From: Sorangium sp051521495
Lineage (GTDB): Bacteria > Myxococcota_A > Polyangia > Polyangiales > Polyangiaceae
Assembly (NCBI RefSeq): GCF_051521495.1
Contig: NZ_CP150355.1
Coordinates: forward strand, 6,510,001-6,574,000
Reading direction: 5' to 3'
DNA: 64,000 bases
Made by a program: the position numbers and the translations under genes. The notes below the pieces were generated by a model that did not search any database, had not been told where the DNA came from, and saw nothing but the letters and a program-made list of their open reading frames with translations. Below, piece by piece: positions 1-12,180 of the stretch. Numbering within the stretch: the stretch's first letter is position 1; every line of letters begins with the position of its first letter.

Positions 1-1803
1 ATCGTCCGCCTCGTGCAGCAGGCGTCCGCCTCGAAGGCCCCGCTCGCCCGCCTCGCGGATCGCCACGCCCTGGCGTTCGCCGCGCTCTCGCTCGCCATGG
101 CGGCCGTGGCGTGGGGCCTCTCCGGCGACGCCGGCCGCGGGCTCGCCGTGCTCGTCGTCGCGACGCCCTGCCCGCTGCTCCTCGCGGTGCCCATCGCGAT
201 CGTCGGCGGCATCTCGCGCTCGGCCCGGCGCGGCATCGTGGTGAAGGGCGGCGCCGCGCTCGAGGCCCTCGCCCGGGCCGAGATCCTGCTCCTCGACAAG
301 ACAGGCACGCTCACGTTCGGCGGCCCGCGCGTGACCGGGGTGACGTGCTTCCGGTCGATCGAGGACGACACGGAGGTGCTCCGCCTGGCGGCGTCCCTCG
401 AGCAGATCTCGTCGCACCCGCTCTCCGCGGCCCTGGTGCACGCTGCCCGCGAGCGTCGCCTCGGGCTGACCTTCCCGGAGGGCGCTCAGGAGGCGCCCGG
501 CGCCGGAATGACGGGCCGGGTGGACGGGCGCGCCGTCCGCGTGGGGAGCGCCGAATGGGCGGCGCAGGGCGCGCCGCTTCCTGAGGACGCCCGCGCCTTC
601 CGGCGCCGCGCGTCCCGCGCCGGTGCGATGACGGTGTTCGTGGCCGTGGACAGCAGCGTCATCGGCGCGCTGACGCTCGACGACCCGATCCGCCCCGATG
701 CGCCGCGGACCTTGCGGGCGCTGCGGCGGGTCGGCATTCGCCGTGTCGTGATGGTGACGGGCGACCACCCCCTCGTCGCCGAGACGGTCGGCGCCACGCT
801 CGGCGTGGATCGCGTGCTCGCCCAGCGCTCGCCGGAGGAGAAGGTCGCCGCCGTGCGCGAGGCGCGCGCCGAGGGGCTCACCGTGATGATCGGCGACGGC
901 ATCAACGACGCTCCAGCGCTCGCCGCCGCCGACGTCGGCGTGGCGATGGGCGCGCGCGGGGCCACCTCGTCCGCCGAGGCGGCCGACGTGGTGCTGGTGG
1001 TGGACAGGCTCGATCGCTTCGCCGAGGCCGTGACCATTGCGCGCCGCGCCCGCGCGATCGCCGCGCAAAGCGCGATCCTCGGCATGGGGCTGTCGCTCTT
1101 CGCGATGGGCGCGGCGGCGTTCGGCCTCCTGCCGGCCGCCGCCGGCGCGCTCCTGCAGGAGGCGATCGACGTCGCCGCGATCCTGAGCGCGCTGCGGGCG
1201 CAGAGCGGCGGGCGCGGCGCGAGGAGGCCAGCCCTCGAGGAGGCCATGAGCCGCCGGCTGGAGCTGGAGCACGACCAGCTCATTCCGATGCTCGATCGGG
1301 TGCGGGTCGTCGCCGAGCGCATCGACCACCTGGCGAGGGAGGCGGCGCGCGCAGAGCTCGATGCGCTCGACCGCTTCCTCCGCGAGCGGCTCCTCCCGCA
1401 CGAGCGCGCCGACGACGCCGAGGTCTATCCAGTCATCTCCCGACTGCTCGGCGGCGAGGATCCTCTGGCGCCCATGAGCGCGACGCACCGGGAGATCTTC
1501 CACCTGGTCCGGCTGTACGAGCAGCTGCTCGGAGAGCTCGACCCGCGCGGGCCCACGGCCGCGGATGTGCAGGATTTCCAGCGGATCCTCTATGGGCTCC
1601 ACGCGGTGCTGCGGCTCCATTTCGCGCAAGAGGAGGAGCTTTATGCGTCGCTGAGCGAGCGCTACCACGCGGAAGCCCCCGGCGAGCCGGCTGTGAGCTC
1701 TGAGAAGGCCCCCCTCCAGCCAGCTCCGGCGCCAGAGACCGCGCCCCACGTGCTGGAGCCGCTCCGGCAAGGGCGTTCACCCAGCCCCGGCCGGCAGGGG
1801 TGA
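1..1803 (+). CDS. P1B-type heavy-metal ATPase (C-terminal part) fused to a hemerythrin HHE domain; 5' end outside window
   Basis: The reading frame is open to base 1, so the N-terminus lies outside the window. The visible part starts just before the ion-binding membrane segment, which carries a TPCPL motif of P1B metal pumps. The phosphorylation motif DKTGTLT (about base 294) and the hinge motif GDGINDAPAL (about base 892) follow, so the ATPase core looks intact. From about base 1255 the protein continues into a roughly 150-residue hemerythrin-like domain with the His/Glu pattern EHD, LPHERADDAEVYP, THREI and LHFAQEEELY, expected to bind a di-iron centre. A Pro/Ala-rich tail ends it. Metal efflux is a family inference; the metal is not predictable. 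The fusion suggests transport linked to O2, NO or iron status. Confidence 0.9.
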   Translation: MVRLVQQASASKAPLARLADRHALAFAALSLAMAAVAWGLSGDAGRGLAVLVVATPCPLLLAVPIAIVGGISRSARRGIVVKGGAALEALARAEILLLDKTGTLTFGGPRVTGVTCFRSIEDDTEVLRLAASLEQISSHPLSAALVHAARERRLGLTFPEGAQEAPGAGMTGRVDGRAVRVGSAEWAAQGAPLPEDARAFRRRASRAGAMTVFVAVDSSVIGALTLDDPIRPDAPRTLRALRRVGIRRVVMVTGDHPLVAETVGATLGVDRVLAQRSPEEKVAAVREARAEGLTVMIGDGINDAPALAAADVGVAMGARGATSSAEAADVVLVVDRLDRFAEAVTIARRARAIAAQSAILGMGLSLFAMGAAAFGLLPAAAGALLQEAIDVAAILSALRAQSGGRGARRPALEEAMSRRLELEHDQLIPMLDRVRVVAERIDHLAREAARAELDALDRFLRERLLPHERADDAEVYPVISRLLGGEDPLAPMSATHREIFHLVRLYEQLLGELDPRGPTAADVQDFQRILYGLHAVLRLHFAQEEELYASLSERYHAEAPGEPAVSSEKAPLQPAPAPETAPHVLEPLRQGRSPSPGRQG

Positions 1804-1823
1804 ACTCGCGCCGCTCGAAGCGG

Positions 1824-2540
1824 CTATCGGGACAATCCGGTCGCGCCCGACGGAAGCTCCCGGGAGCTCTCCTGGCCGGCGGCGCCGTGGCGTGATGCGG
1901 CCAGATCGAGCGTCTCTCCGAGGAGCCGACAGACATCCTGCTCGGACACCGGCGAGTAATCCTCGTACCAGAGCCCGACCGAGTAGACGGGATCTCGGAT
2001 ATAGCAGTACACGAACTCGCGTGCTCGCCCCGAGAGCTGCGCGTACGTGGCATACGACGCGACGGGGACCGCGATGACGATGCCCGCCGGGCCGCCTTGC
2101 TCGACGGCCGTCACGGCGGCGCGCATGCTCGCTCCGGTCGCCACGCCGTCATCGACGAGAAGCAGCGTCCGATCCCGGATGTCAGGCGCCCTGTGGCAGC
2201 CGTAATAGACGCGCTCCAGGCGCTCCACCTCCCGGGCCTCCACATCGGCGAGCCGCTGCACCATCCTGTCCGAGACGCCCAGCGCTCGGCAGAGCTCTTC
2301 ATCGACGACGCGAACACCGCCGCTCGCGACGGCGCCGATCGTCATGTGATGATTGTCCGGCGCCACGATCCGGCGCGCGATCAGCACGTCCAGGGGCACC
2401 CGCAGGAGCTTCGCTATCTCGAACCCCACCGGCACCCCGCCCCGCGGCAGCGCCAGGAGGGTCACGTCCTCCCGCCCCGCGTAGGCGGTCAGCCGCGACG
2501 CGAGCTGGCGGCCGGCGTCGGCCCGATCTCGAAACGGCAT
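1824..2540 (-). CDS. Phosphoribosyltransferase family protein
   Basis: A 238-residue type I phosphoribosyltransferase. The PRPP loop is visible as LLLVDDGVATGASM, preceded by the N-terminal signature LALPRGGVPVGFEIA. It is the single-domain counterpart of the N-terminal half of the fusion protein at 24355-25710, which shares the starts FRDR.DAGR and LPRGGVPV. This family sits in stress and low-oxygen gene sets in other bacteria, and the base or nucleotide it acts on is unknown. The ATG at 2540 follows a GGGAGG Shine-Dalgarno sequence. It is transcribed towards the upstream ATPase gene, with 20 bp between the stop codons. Confidence 0.85.
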   Translation of the reverse strand: MPFRDRADAGRQLASRLTAYAGREDVTLLALPRGGVPVGFEIAKLLRVPLDVLIARRIVAPDNHHMTIGAVASGGVRVVDEELCRALGVSDRMVQRLADVEAREVERLERVYYGCHRAPDIRDRTLLLVDDGVATGASMRAAVTAVEQGGPAGIVIAVPVASYATYAQLSGRAREFVYCYIRDPVYSVGLWYEDYSPVSEQDVCRLLGETLDLAASRHGAAGQESSRELPSGATGLSR

Positions 2541-2693
2541 GTCTCCCTCCCCCTCCGGCGTCGCTGGGATCCCTGGTGATGCTCGGTGCAGGGTGCAATT
2601 GTCTCGCCAGGCGCCGCGCCGGACGCGGCCGGGGCGCTCTGCTCGCGCACAGGCTCGGCCCGCCGGGCGGACTCACCTGCGCCGAGCGCGCGC

Positions 2694-3602
2694 TCAGCGC
2701 GAGAACCAGGACTCGCTCAGGTATTTCTCCCCTTCGTCCGGGAACAAGGTGACCACGTTCCTCAGCGCGGGGCTCTTCTCCTTGACCCGCCTGGCGGCCA
2801 GGAGGTTCGCCCCGGAGGAGACCCCGACGAAGCAGCCGTGCACGCGCGCGATCCGCCTCGCCTCCTCGATCGCCTCCCCGTCCTCGACCCGGATGACGTC
2901 GTCGATGAGCTCGATGTCGTCCTCGATGAGCGGAGGCACGAACCCCTCGCCGATGCCCTCGATCCGGTGCGGCCGGCACACCTCGGGCCGGCCGTGCAGG
3001 CGCCCGTAGACGAGGGCGCACCGGGCGGGCTCGACGCCGAAGACCTTGACCTCGGGGTTGACCCGCCTGAAGGCCCTCGCGAGGCCGATCAGGGTCCCGC
3101 CGGAGCCGATCGCCGCGACGACCGCGTCGATCCGCCGGCGACCGAAGGCGCGAAGGATCTCCCCGCCGAGGTGCTTGTCGTGGTCTTCGGCGTTCCAGGG
3201 GTTGGCGAACTGGTTCACATGGAAGTGGCCCTTTTCCTTTCCCTGAGCGCTTGCCCTTCGCACGGCGATATCCATCCGATCCCGCGGGACGGTCCGCACG
3301 TCGGCGCCGAACGCCTTCATCATCTTGTAGCGCTCCTCGGAGAGGCCCTCGGCGATGAAGATCGTCACTTTATAGCCTTTCACGGCGCCGACCATGGATA
3401 CGGCAGCTCCCGTGTTTCCCGACGATGCCTCCACGATCGTGGCGCCCTTCTTCAGGAGCCCTTCCTTCTCCGCCTTCTCGATGATGTACCTGGCGAGCCT
3501 GTCTTTGATGGATCCAGAGGGGTTGAGGTGCTCGCACTTTACGTGGATGCCATCGAACTTCAGCAGGGGAGTTTCGCCTATCGCGTCGAGTATCGTCTTC
3601 AT
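2694..3602 (-). CDS. PLP-dependent cysteine synthase family protein
   Basis: A 302-residue fold-type II PLP enzyme of the CysK/CysM family, which normally makes L-cysteine from O-acetylserine (or O-phosphoserine) and sulfide in the cytoplasm. The PLP lysine lies in NPSGSIKDRLARY, the substrate loop is EASSGNTGAA, and the phosphate-binding loop is GSGGTLIG. The frame is open further upstream, but homology begins at MKTILDAIGETPLLKF, so the start is placed at 3602. The reading frame runs to the SESWFSR end without a CBS regulatory domain. The same window carries degraded cysC and cysQ stubs, so sulfur assimilation genes have been in this neighbourhood. Whether this copy is CysK-like or CysM-like cannot be decided by eye. 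Confidence 0.85.
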   Translation of the reverse strand: MKTILDAIGETPLLKFDGIHVKCEHLNPSGSIKDRLARYIIEKAEKEGLLKKGATIVEASSGNTGAAVSMVGAVKGYKVTIFIAEGLSEERYKMMKAFGADVRTVPRDRMDIAVRRASAQGKEKGHFHVNQFANPWNAEDHDKHLGGEILRAFGRRRIDAVVAAIGSGGTLIGLARAFRRVNPEVKVFGVEPARCALVYGRLHGRPEVCRPHRIEGIGEGFVPPLIEDDIELIDDVIRVEDGEAIEEARRIARVHGCFVGVSSGANLLAARRVKEKSPALRNVVTLFPDEGEKYLSESWFSR

Positions 3603-3841
3603 GTCCACGGCCCCGCGTTGTCCAGCGCGCGTACCGGCGCGACGGCCTCGCGCCGCGCTCCCTGCTGCGCTGCTCTGCTGGCTCGCGGTGCACGAGGCGG
3701 GCCGCTCGGCTGCGTCACCGCCGTAATCGTTCGCGAGGTGTGATATCTCCAGCCACGGAGCGTCGCGCCGCGTCATGCCTTCTCGTCGGCCCGCGCGACG
3801 AGGCCCTCAGCCGCCCGGACGCCTTCGTGTCCGCGGGGCGC

Positions 3842-5632
<1,791 letters not shown>

Positions 5633-5694
5633 CGCCTCCCCTGACCGGCACGCAACCACCGTACCCGGCGCGGGCTCGTGCCCTCGGCGCTGAA

Positions 5695-5850
5695 GTGGCG
5701 ACAAAGAGCCCACGCCGCTCAGGCGGCCACGGCCGCTCCACACGCTGCTCGCGCAGCGCACGCACACGCGCGCTGCGGTTCTTCAGCAGCGCCGGGCTGG
5801 CCTTCGCCGCGAGCGCCCCAGAGCTCGGGGTCGCCGTCACCTCCGTTCCG
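5695..5850 (+). pseudogene. Decayed N-terminal fragment of a P-type ATPase
   Basis: The stretch matches, with substitutions and shifts, the beginning of the intact P2-type ATPase at about 36010-36150. Shared pieces include LTHTLALLL-type sequence (here SARTRALRFF) and nearly identical GLAFAA(S/G)APELGVAV. The similarity then stops, and no ATPase core follows. I read it as a relic of a duplicated or moved ATPase gene. It now occupies the divergent region between acetyl-CoA synthetase and the ATPase operon, so it may also carry their promoters. Confidence 0.65.
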
Positions 5851-5960
5851 GGGCCTTGGGATCACGCCTTTCGATCGGGCGCCGCTCTCTTATTGATCCG
5901 ACTTGGTCCGGCGCGCCGCCGGCGCGCGGAGCGGGCGGCCCGGAGCGCAAGGAGAACGGC

Positions 5961-6242
5961 ATGTCGTCCCTCATCTGGTCCCTGGTCGGCGCGTCGCTCG
6001 CTGCGGCCTTCTTCGGTGCGCTCGCCCGCTCCGTCCGCCGGCTCCTCGCCGAAGGCGCCACCGCGCGGGCGCTGCTGCTGCACGCGGGGCGGTGGATCCT
6101 GCTGCTCTCGGCGCTCACCGCGATCGCGCGGCTCCACGGCCGCGCCCTCCTGCCCGTCGTGGCAGGGTTCGCGCTCGTCCAGGCCGTGGCCTGCATGGTC
6201 GCGCGGGTATGCCTGCGTCCGACGGAGGACTGGCGCGCATGA
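5961..6242 (+). CDS. atpR: N-ATPase accessory subunit AtpR
   Basis: A 93-residue membrane protein with about three hydrophobic helices (residues 4-22, 40-58 and 65-83) and an arginine-containing first loop. Size, hydrophobicity and position directly before atpB match AtpR, the small protein found only in N-type ATPase operons and thought to help c-ring assembly. The ATG at 5961 follows GCAAGGAGAACGGC, a strong ribosome site. It is the first gene of the operon here, whereas canonical N-ATPase operons start with atpD. Its stop overlaps the atpB start (ATGA). Confidence 0.8.
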   Translation: MSSLIWSLVGASLAAAFFGALARSVRRLLAEGATARALLLHAGRWILLLSALTAIARLHGRALLPVVAGFALVQAVACMVARVCLRPTEDWRA

Positions 6243-6916
6243 GCTCGCCGCTCGCCGAGCCCGTCCTCTTCCACGTCGGTCCGGTGCCCTTCACGGAGAC
6301 CATGCTCACGAGCGTCGCCATCACGGCCGCGCTCGGGGGCGCGAGCGCCCTGATCGGACGGCGGCTGTCCGTGAGGCCAGGCAGGCTCCAGGCTGCCACG
6401 GAGGTCGTCGTCGCCGCGATCAGCGATCAGATCCGCGCCATCGTCCGGCGCGATCCTGCGCCCTACCTGCCGCTCCTCGGCACGCTCTTCCTCTTCCTCG
6501 TCACCGCCAACTGCGCCGGCGTGCTCCCCATGGTCCATGCCCCGACCGAGCGCATCGAGACGCCGCTCGCGCTCGCGCTCATCGTCTTCTTCTCCGTCGC
6601 GGGCTACGGCGTCCGCGAGCACGGCCTGCTCGGCTATCTCAAGCACTTCCTCGAGCCGAGCCCGCTGCTCGCGCCGATCCACCTCCTCTCGCAGGCGACC
6701 CGGACCTTCTCCCTGATGATGCGCCTGCTCGGGAACATCATGAGCCACGGGCTCGTGCTCGCCGTGGTCGTCTCGGTGGCCGGCCTCCTCGTCCCCATCC
6801 CCGTCATGGCGTTCGCGCTGTTCGTGGGGATCGTGCAGTCGTACATCTTCACCGTGCTCGCGGCCGTCTACGTCGGCGCGGCGATCGAGGAGCAGGTCGA
6901 CGGGAGGGCCGCGTGA
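6239..6916 (+). CDS. atpB: N-type ATPase Fo subunit a
   Basis: A 225-residue multi-span membrane protein of the Fo stator that forms the ion half-channels against the c-ring. The essential arginine is visible in TFSLMMRLLGNIMSHG, and the last helix carries the expected polar pair in GIVQSYIFTVL. The short length and the order atpR-atpB-atpE-atpF are typical of N-ATPases. The ATG overlaps the atpR stop by four bases, and its own stop overlaps the GTG of atpE, so translation is coupled. Confidence 0.92.
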   Translation: MSSPLAEPVLFHVGPVPFTETMLTSVAITAALGGASALIGRRLSVRPGRLQAATEVVVAAISDQIRAIVRRDPAPYLPLLGTLFLFLVTANCAGVLPMVHAPTERIETPLALALIVFFSVAGYGVREHGLLGYLKHFLEPSPLLAPIHLLSQATRTFSLMMRLLGNIMSHGLVLAVVVSVAGLLVPIPVMAFALFVGIVQSYIFTVLAAVYVGAAIEEQVDGRAA

Positions 6917-7155
6917 GCGCGGAGAGCCTGAGCATCCTCGGCGCCGTGCTCGCGGTCAGCGCCGGGGCCGTCGGTCCGGCGTTCGCCGAGGGCCGCGCGA
7001 TCGTCGCGGCCATGGAGGCGATCGCCCGCCAGCCGGAGGCCAGCACGACGATCGCGCGGACCCTGTTCGTCGGCCTCGCGATGATCGAGGCCACGGCGAT
7101 CTACTGCCTCGTGGTCGCGCTCGTCCTGCTCTTCGCCAACCCGTTCGTGCGCTGA
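6913..7155 (+). CDS. atpE: N-type ATPase Fo subunit c (rotor)
   Basis: An 80-residue hairpin of two membrane helices joined by the polar loop ARQPEA, the standard c-subunit signature. The ion-carrying carboxylate is E59 in GLAMIEATAIY. A second glutamate, E26 in GPAFAEG, sits where Ilyobacter-type sodium c-subunits have Gln32, as is usual for N-ATPases. The residue after E59 is Ala rather than Ser, while the Thr two positions on (T61) is kept. The GTG start overlaps the atpB stop. Ion preference (H+ or Na+) therefore cannot be assumed. Confidence 0.93.
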   Translation: MSAESLSILGAVLAVSAGAVGPAFAEGRAIVAAMEAIARQPEASTTIARTLFVGLAMIEATAIYCLVVALVLLFANPFVR

Positions 7156-7158
7156 GCC

Positions 7159-7897
7159 ATGCACGTCTCCGGCTGGAACATCGCGCTGCAGACGGTCAAC
7201 TTCCTCGTGCTCGCCTGGCTCCTCCAGCGCTTCCTGTGGAAGCCGGTGGCCAGGGTCGTCGAGGCGCGGCAGCGGGACGCCGCGGCCGTGCTCGGCGATG
7301 CGCGCGAGGAGCGCGCGCGGGCGCAGCGGGCCGAGCAGGACGCGCAGGTCAGGCGCGCGGCGCTCGCCGAGGAGGGGCGCCGCGAGCTCGAGGCGTCGCT
7401 GCGCCGCGCCGACGGGGAGGCGCAGCGGGTCCGCGAGGAAGCGGAGCAGAAGGCGCGCTGTCTGCTCGAGCAGGCACGGGCCGAGATCGCGGAGGAGCGG
7501 GCGCGCGCGCTCCGCGAGCTCGAGGCGCAGGCCACCGAGCTCGCGATCACGATCGCGGAGAGGCTGCTCCGCGAGGCGTCGGCGGGGCAGGACGCCCTCC
7601 TGGTCGCCCGGGCCATGCAGACCCTGGACGAGCCGGAGCAGCGGCGGCTCGTCGCCCGGCAGCTCGACCAGTTCGACGAGGCGCGCGTGGAGGTGGTCTC
7701 GGCGAGCCCGCTCGGGAAGGACGCGGAGCAGCGGCTCCGCGCGTGGCTCTCGGGGGTCGCCGCGCGCCCCGTGGCCCTGGTGTTCCAGATCGATCCGTCG
7801 ATGGTCGCGGGCCTGGAGCTGCGCTTCCCCCACGGGATATGGCAGCTCAGCTACCGGGCGTGGCTCCAGCGGATCGCGGCCGCCCTCGAGGTGCGGG

Positions 7898-7911
<14 letters not shown>
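7159..7911 (+). CDS. atpF: N-type ATPase subunit b with delta-like C-terminal region
   Basis: A 250-residue stator protein. One N-terminal membrane helix (TVNFLVLAWLLQRF) is followed by a long charged coiled coil rich in Glu, Arg and Ala up to about residue 140. The C-terminal 100 residues end in DPSMVAGLELRFPHGIW, which resembles the delta-subunit motif that attaches the stator to F1. No separate atpH (delta) gene exists in the operon, so this protein probably fills both roles, as is known for N-ATPases. It overlaps atpA by 14 bases. Confidence 0.88.
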
Positions 7912-9458
<1,547 letters not shown>

Positions 9459-9472
<14 letters not shown>

Positions 9473-10334
9473 GCTCGCCGCGCGGATCCGCACGCTCTCG
9501 CAGGCGGCGAAGGTGGTCGACGCGATGCGCTCGGTCGCGGCGTCGCACCGGCGGCAGGCCAACGACGCCTTCATGGGGTTCGAGCGCTACGCCGCGGCGA
9601 CGCGGGAGGCGCTCGGCCAGGCGCTCGAGCTGCTCGGCGCGGAGGAGGGGCGCGCGCCCTTCGAGGAGCCCGCCGGCGCCGCCTGCGCCCGACGCGTCGT
9701 GGTCCTCTTTTCGGAGCACGGGTTCGTCGGCGCGCTCAACGAGCGGCTGCTCGACGCGGCGCTCCGCGTCGCCCGCGACGATCCGGGGCCGGCGGAGCTC
9801 GCCGCGCTGGGAACGCGGGGGCTCCGGCTCTGCCGCGACCGCGGCGTCGCCGCGCTGGCCTCGGGCCCGCTGCCGTCGACGATCTCGGGCGTCGGACCGG
9901 CGGCGGATCGGCTCACGCGGGAGCTGTTCGGCGCGATCGCCGGCGGCGCGATCGCCCGCGTCGATCTGGTGTTCGCGCGGCGCGCCGGCGCGCTCGGGTG
10001 GCGGCCCGAGGCGCTCCGGCTGTTCCCGCCGGAGCGCGGGTCCGGGGCGCGGGCGGCGCGGGGCGAGCCCCCGCTGCGCACATTGCCAGCGGCCACGCTC
10101 GTCGCGCGGATCATCGAGGAGCACTGCCTGGCCCAGGTGGTCTGGGCGCTCGGCGAGGCGTTCGCGTGCGAGCGCGCGGCGCGCCTCGCGGCCATGGAGG
10201 CGTCGCAGCGCAGCCTGCGGGATGAGCTCGACGAGCTCTCGCGCGCGGAGCGCACCGCGCGACAGGAGGCGATCACGAGCGAGCTCCTCGAGATCGCCGC
10301 CGGCGCGGAGCCGCTGCGCGAGGCGGAGGGGTGA
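9459..10334 (+). CDS. atpG: N-type ATPase F1 subunit gamma
   Basis: A 291-residue central-stalk protein. The N-terminal coiled-coil helix has the family pattern IRTLSQAAKVVDAMRSVAAS, and the C-terminal helix contains the conserved MEASQRSLRDELDELSRAER region (family form MxxA..N...). It couples c-ring rotation to the catalytic sites. It is more diverged than gamma of housekeeping ATPases, which is typical for the N-type. It is translationally coupled to atpA upstream and atpD downstream. Confidence 0.9.
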
Positions 10335-10336
10335 CG

Positions 10337-11752
10337 ATGGCGGGCGGCGGAGCCGGCGCGGGGCGGGCCGAGGGCGCCGTGCGCAGGGTGCGGGGATCGG
10401 TGGTCGACGTCGCGTTCCCCGTCGGGACGCTCCCGCGCACGGGCGAGGCGCTGGCGATCGAGCTCGGCGGCCGCCGCCTCATGCTCGAGGTGCAGCAGCA
10501 GCTCGATCCCGAGCAGGTGCGGACGGTGGCCCTCGGATTCACCGGAGGCTTGCAGCGCGGGGCGCGCGTCGCGGCCGCCGGGGCGCCGATCACGGTGCCC
10601 GTGGGAGAGGCCGCGCTGGGCCGGCTGGTCGACGTCCTCGGTGACCCGCTCGATCGGCGCGGCGCTTTCCCACCGGACACCCCGCGCCGCCCGATCTCCC
10701 GCCCGGCGCCGCCGCTCGAGGCCGAGGTGCGGGCGCGCGAGGTCTACCCCACGGGCATCAAGGTGATCGACCTGCTCGCGCCGCTCGCGCGCGGGGGCAA
10801 GGCAGGGCTCTTCGGCGGGGCCGGGGTCGGCAAGACGGTGCTCCTGATGGAGCTCATCCGGAGCACGATCTCGAAGCAGCGCGGCATCGCTGTGTTCGCG
10901 GGGATCGGCGAGCGATCACGCGAGGGGAACGAGCTCTGGATCGAGATGCGCTCCTCGGGGGTGCTCGACCGGACGGTGCTGGTCTTCGGCCAGATGAACG
11001 AGCCGCCGGGCGCGCGCTTCCGCGTCGGGATGACGGCGCTCGCGCACGCCGAGTTCTTCCGCGACGAGCGCGGGCAGGACGTGCTGCTGCTCATCGACAA
11101 CATCTTCCGCTTCGTCCAGGCCGGCAGCGAGGTCTCCGGCCTCCTCGGGCGCCTGCCCTCCCGGGTGGGCTACCAGCCCACGCTCGCCACGGAGATCGCC
11201 GAGATCGAGGAGCGGATCGCCTCCACCGCGCGCGCATCGATGACGTCGATCCAGGCCGTGTACGTCCCCGCCGACGACATGACCGATCCGGCGGTCGCGC
11301 AGATCCTCACGCACCTCGACGCGGCGATCGTGCTCTCGCGCAAGCTGTCGAGCGAGGGGATCTATCCGGCGATCGACCCCCTGACCTCGAGCTCGATCTT
11401 GATGGATCCGCTCGTCGTCGGCGCGGGCCATTACCGGACCAGCGCGCAGGTCCGCCGCACGCTGGCGGAGTACCGGGAGCTCGCCGACATCATCGCGATG
11501 CTCGGGATCGAGGAGCTCTCGCCGGAGGACCGGCGCACGGTCGCGCGGGCGCGGCGGCTCCAGCGGTTCCTCACGCAGCCGTTCGTCGTGACCCAGCCGT
11601 TCACGGGGCGCGCGGGCGCGATGGTCGAGGTCGCCGAGTGCATCCGGGGGTGCGACGCGATCCTCGCCGGAGAGTGCGACGACTGGCCGGAGGCCGCGCT
11701 GTACATGGTGGGCACGCTCGACGAGGCGCGCGCGCGGGTGAAGGGATCGTGA
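10337..11752 (+). CDS. atpD: N-type ATPase F1 subunit beta (catalytic)
   Basis: A 471-residue catalytic subunit. The P-loop is GLFGGAGVGKTVLLMELI, the catalytic segment is GIGERSREGNELW, the Walker B region is DVLLLIDNIFRF, and the DELSEED equivalent is EELSPEDRR. The start is ATG 10337, but a GTG six bases earlier (10331) overlaps the atpG stop and is an alternative. In canonical N-ATPase operons this gene is first; here it is seventh. Its stop overlaps the GTG of atpC. Confidence 0.94.
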   Translation: MAGGGAGAGRAEGAVRRVRGSVVDVAFPVGTLPRTGEALAIELGGRRLMLEVQQQLDPEQVRTVALGFTGGLQRGARVAAAGAPITVPVGEAALGRLVDVLGDPLDRRGAFPPDTPRRPISRPAPPLEAEVRAREVYPTGIKVIDLLAPLARGGKAGLFGGAGVGKTVLLMELIRSTISKQRGIAVFAGIGERSREGNELWIEMRSSGVLDRTVLVFGQMNEPPGARFRVGMTALAHAEFFRDERGQDVLLLIDNIFRFVQAGSEVSGLLGRLPSRVGYQPTLATEIAEIEERIASTARASMTSIQAVYVPADDMTDPAVAQILTHLDAAIVLSRKLSSEGIYPAIDPLTSSSILMDPLVVGAGHYRTSAQVRRTLAEYRELADIIAMLGIEELSPEDRRTVARARRLQRFLTQPFVVTQPFTGRAGAMVEVAECIRGCDAILAGECDDWPEAALYMVGTLDEARARVKGS

Positions 11753-12180
11753 GGCTCACGATCGTGACGCCGGCGGCGCTGATCGCGGAGGTGGATCCGG
11801 TCCGCCACGTCCGCGCCGAGGATCCGACGGGATCCTTCGGGATCCTCCCGGGGCACGCGGACCTGCTCACGGTGCTCGTCGTCTCGGTGCTCGTGTACCG
11901 GGACGACGCGGGGCGCGAGCGCTTCGTGGCGGTGCGCGGCGGTGTGCTGACCGTCCGCGAGCGGCGGGCGGTCGAGGTCCTCACCCGCGAGGCCGTCGCG
12001 AGCGACGACCTGGACCAGCTCGAGCGCGACGTGCTCGTCCGCTATCGCCGCACGGCCGCCGCCGAGGAGGAGGCCGCCCGCGGCCTGCGCCGCCTGGAGG
12101 GAGCGCTGCTGTGCAGGGTGGCCGACCACCTGCGGATCACAGGGCCGCGCCACGGGGTCCCTCGGTTGGAGCCGCGGTGA
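11749..12180 (+). CDS. atpC: N-type ATPase F1 subunit epsilon
   Basis: A 143-residue protein with the beta-sandwich epsilon N-domain, seen as DPTGSFGILPGHADLLTVL, followed by the FVAVRGGVLTV strand and an Arg/Glu-rich helical C-terminal region. Epsilon links gamma to the c-ring and can act as an inhibitor. The GTG start overlaps the atpD stop, and its stop overlaps the atpQ GTG start. Confidence 0.9.
   Translation: MRLTIVTPAALIAEVDPVRHVRAEDPTGSFGILPGHADLLTVLVVSVLVYRDDAGRERFVAVRGGVLTVRERRAVEVLTREAVASDDLDQLERDVLVRYRRTAAAEEEAARGLRRLEGALLCRVADHLRITGPRHGVPRLEPR

Noticed and set aside
2586..3743. A 385-codon plus-strand frame opposite the cysteine synthase
   Set aside because: Composition is that of a mirror frame, and the minus strand carries the full set of PLP-enzyme motifs.
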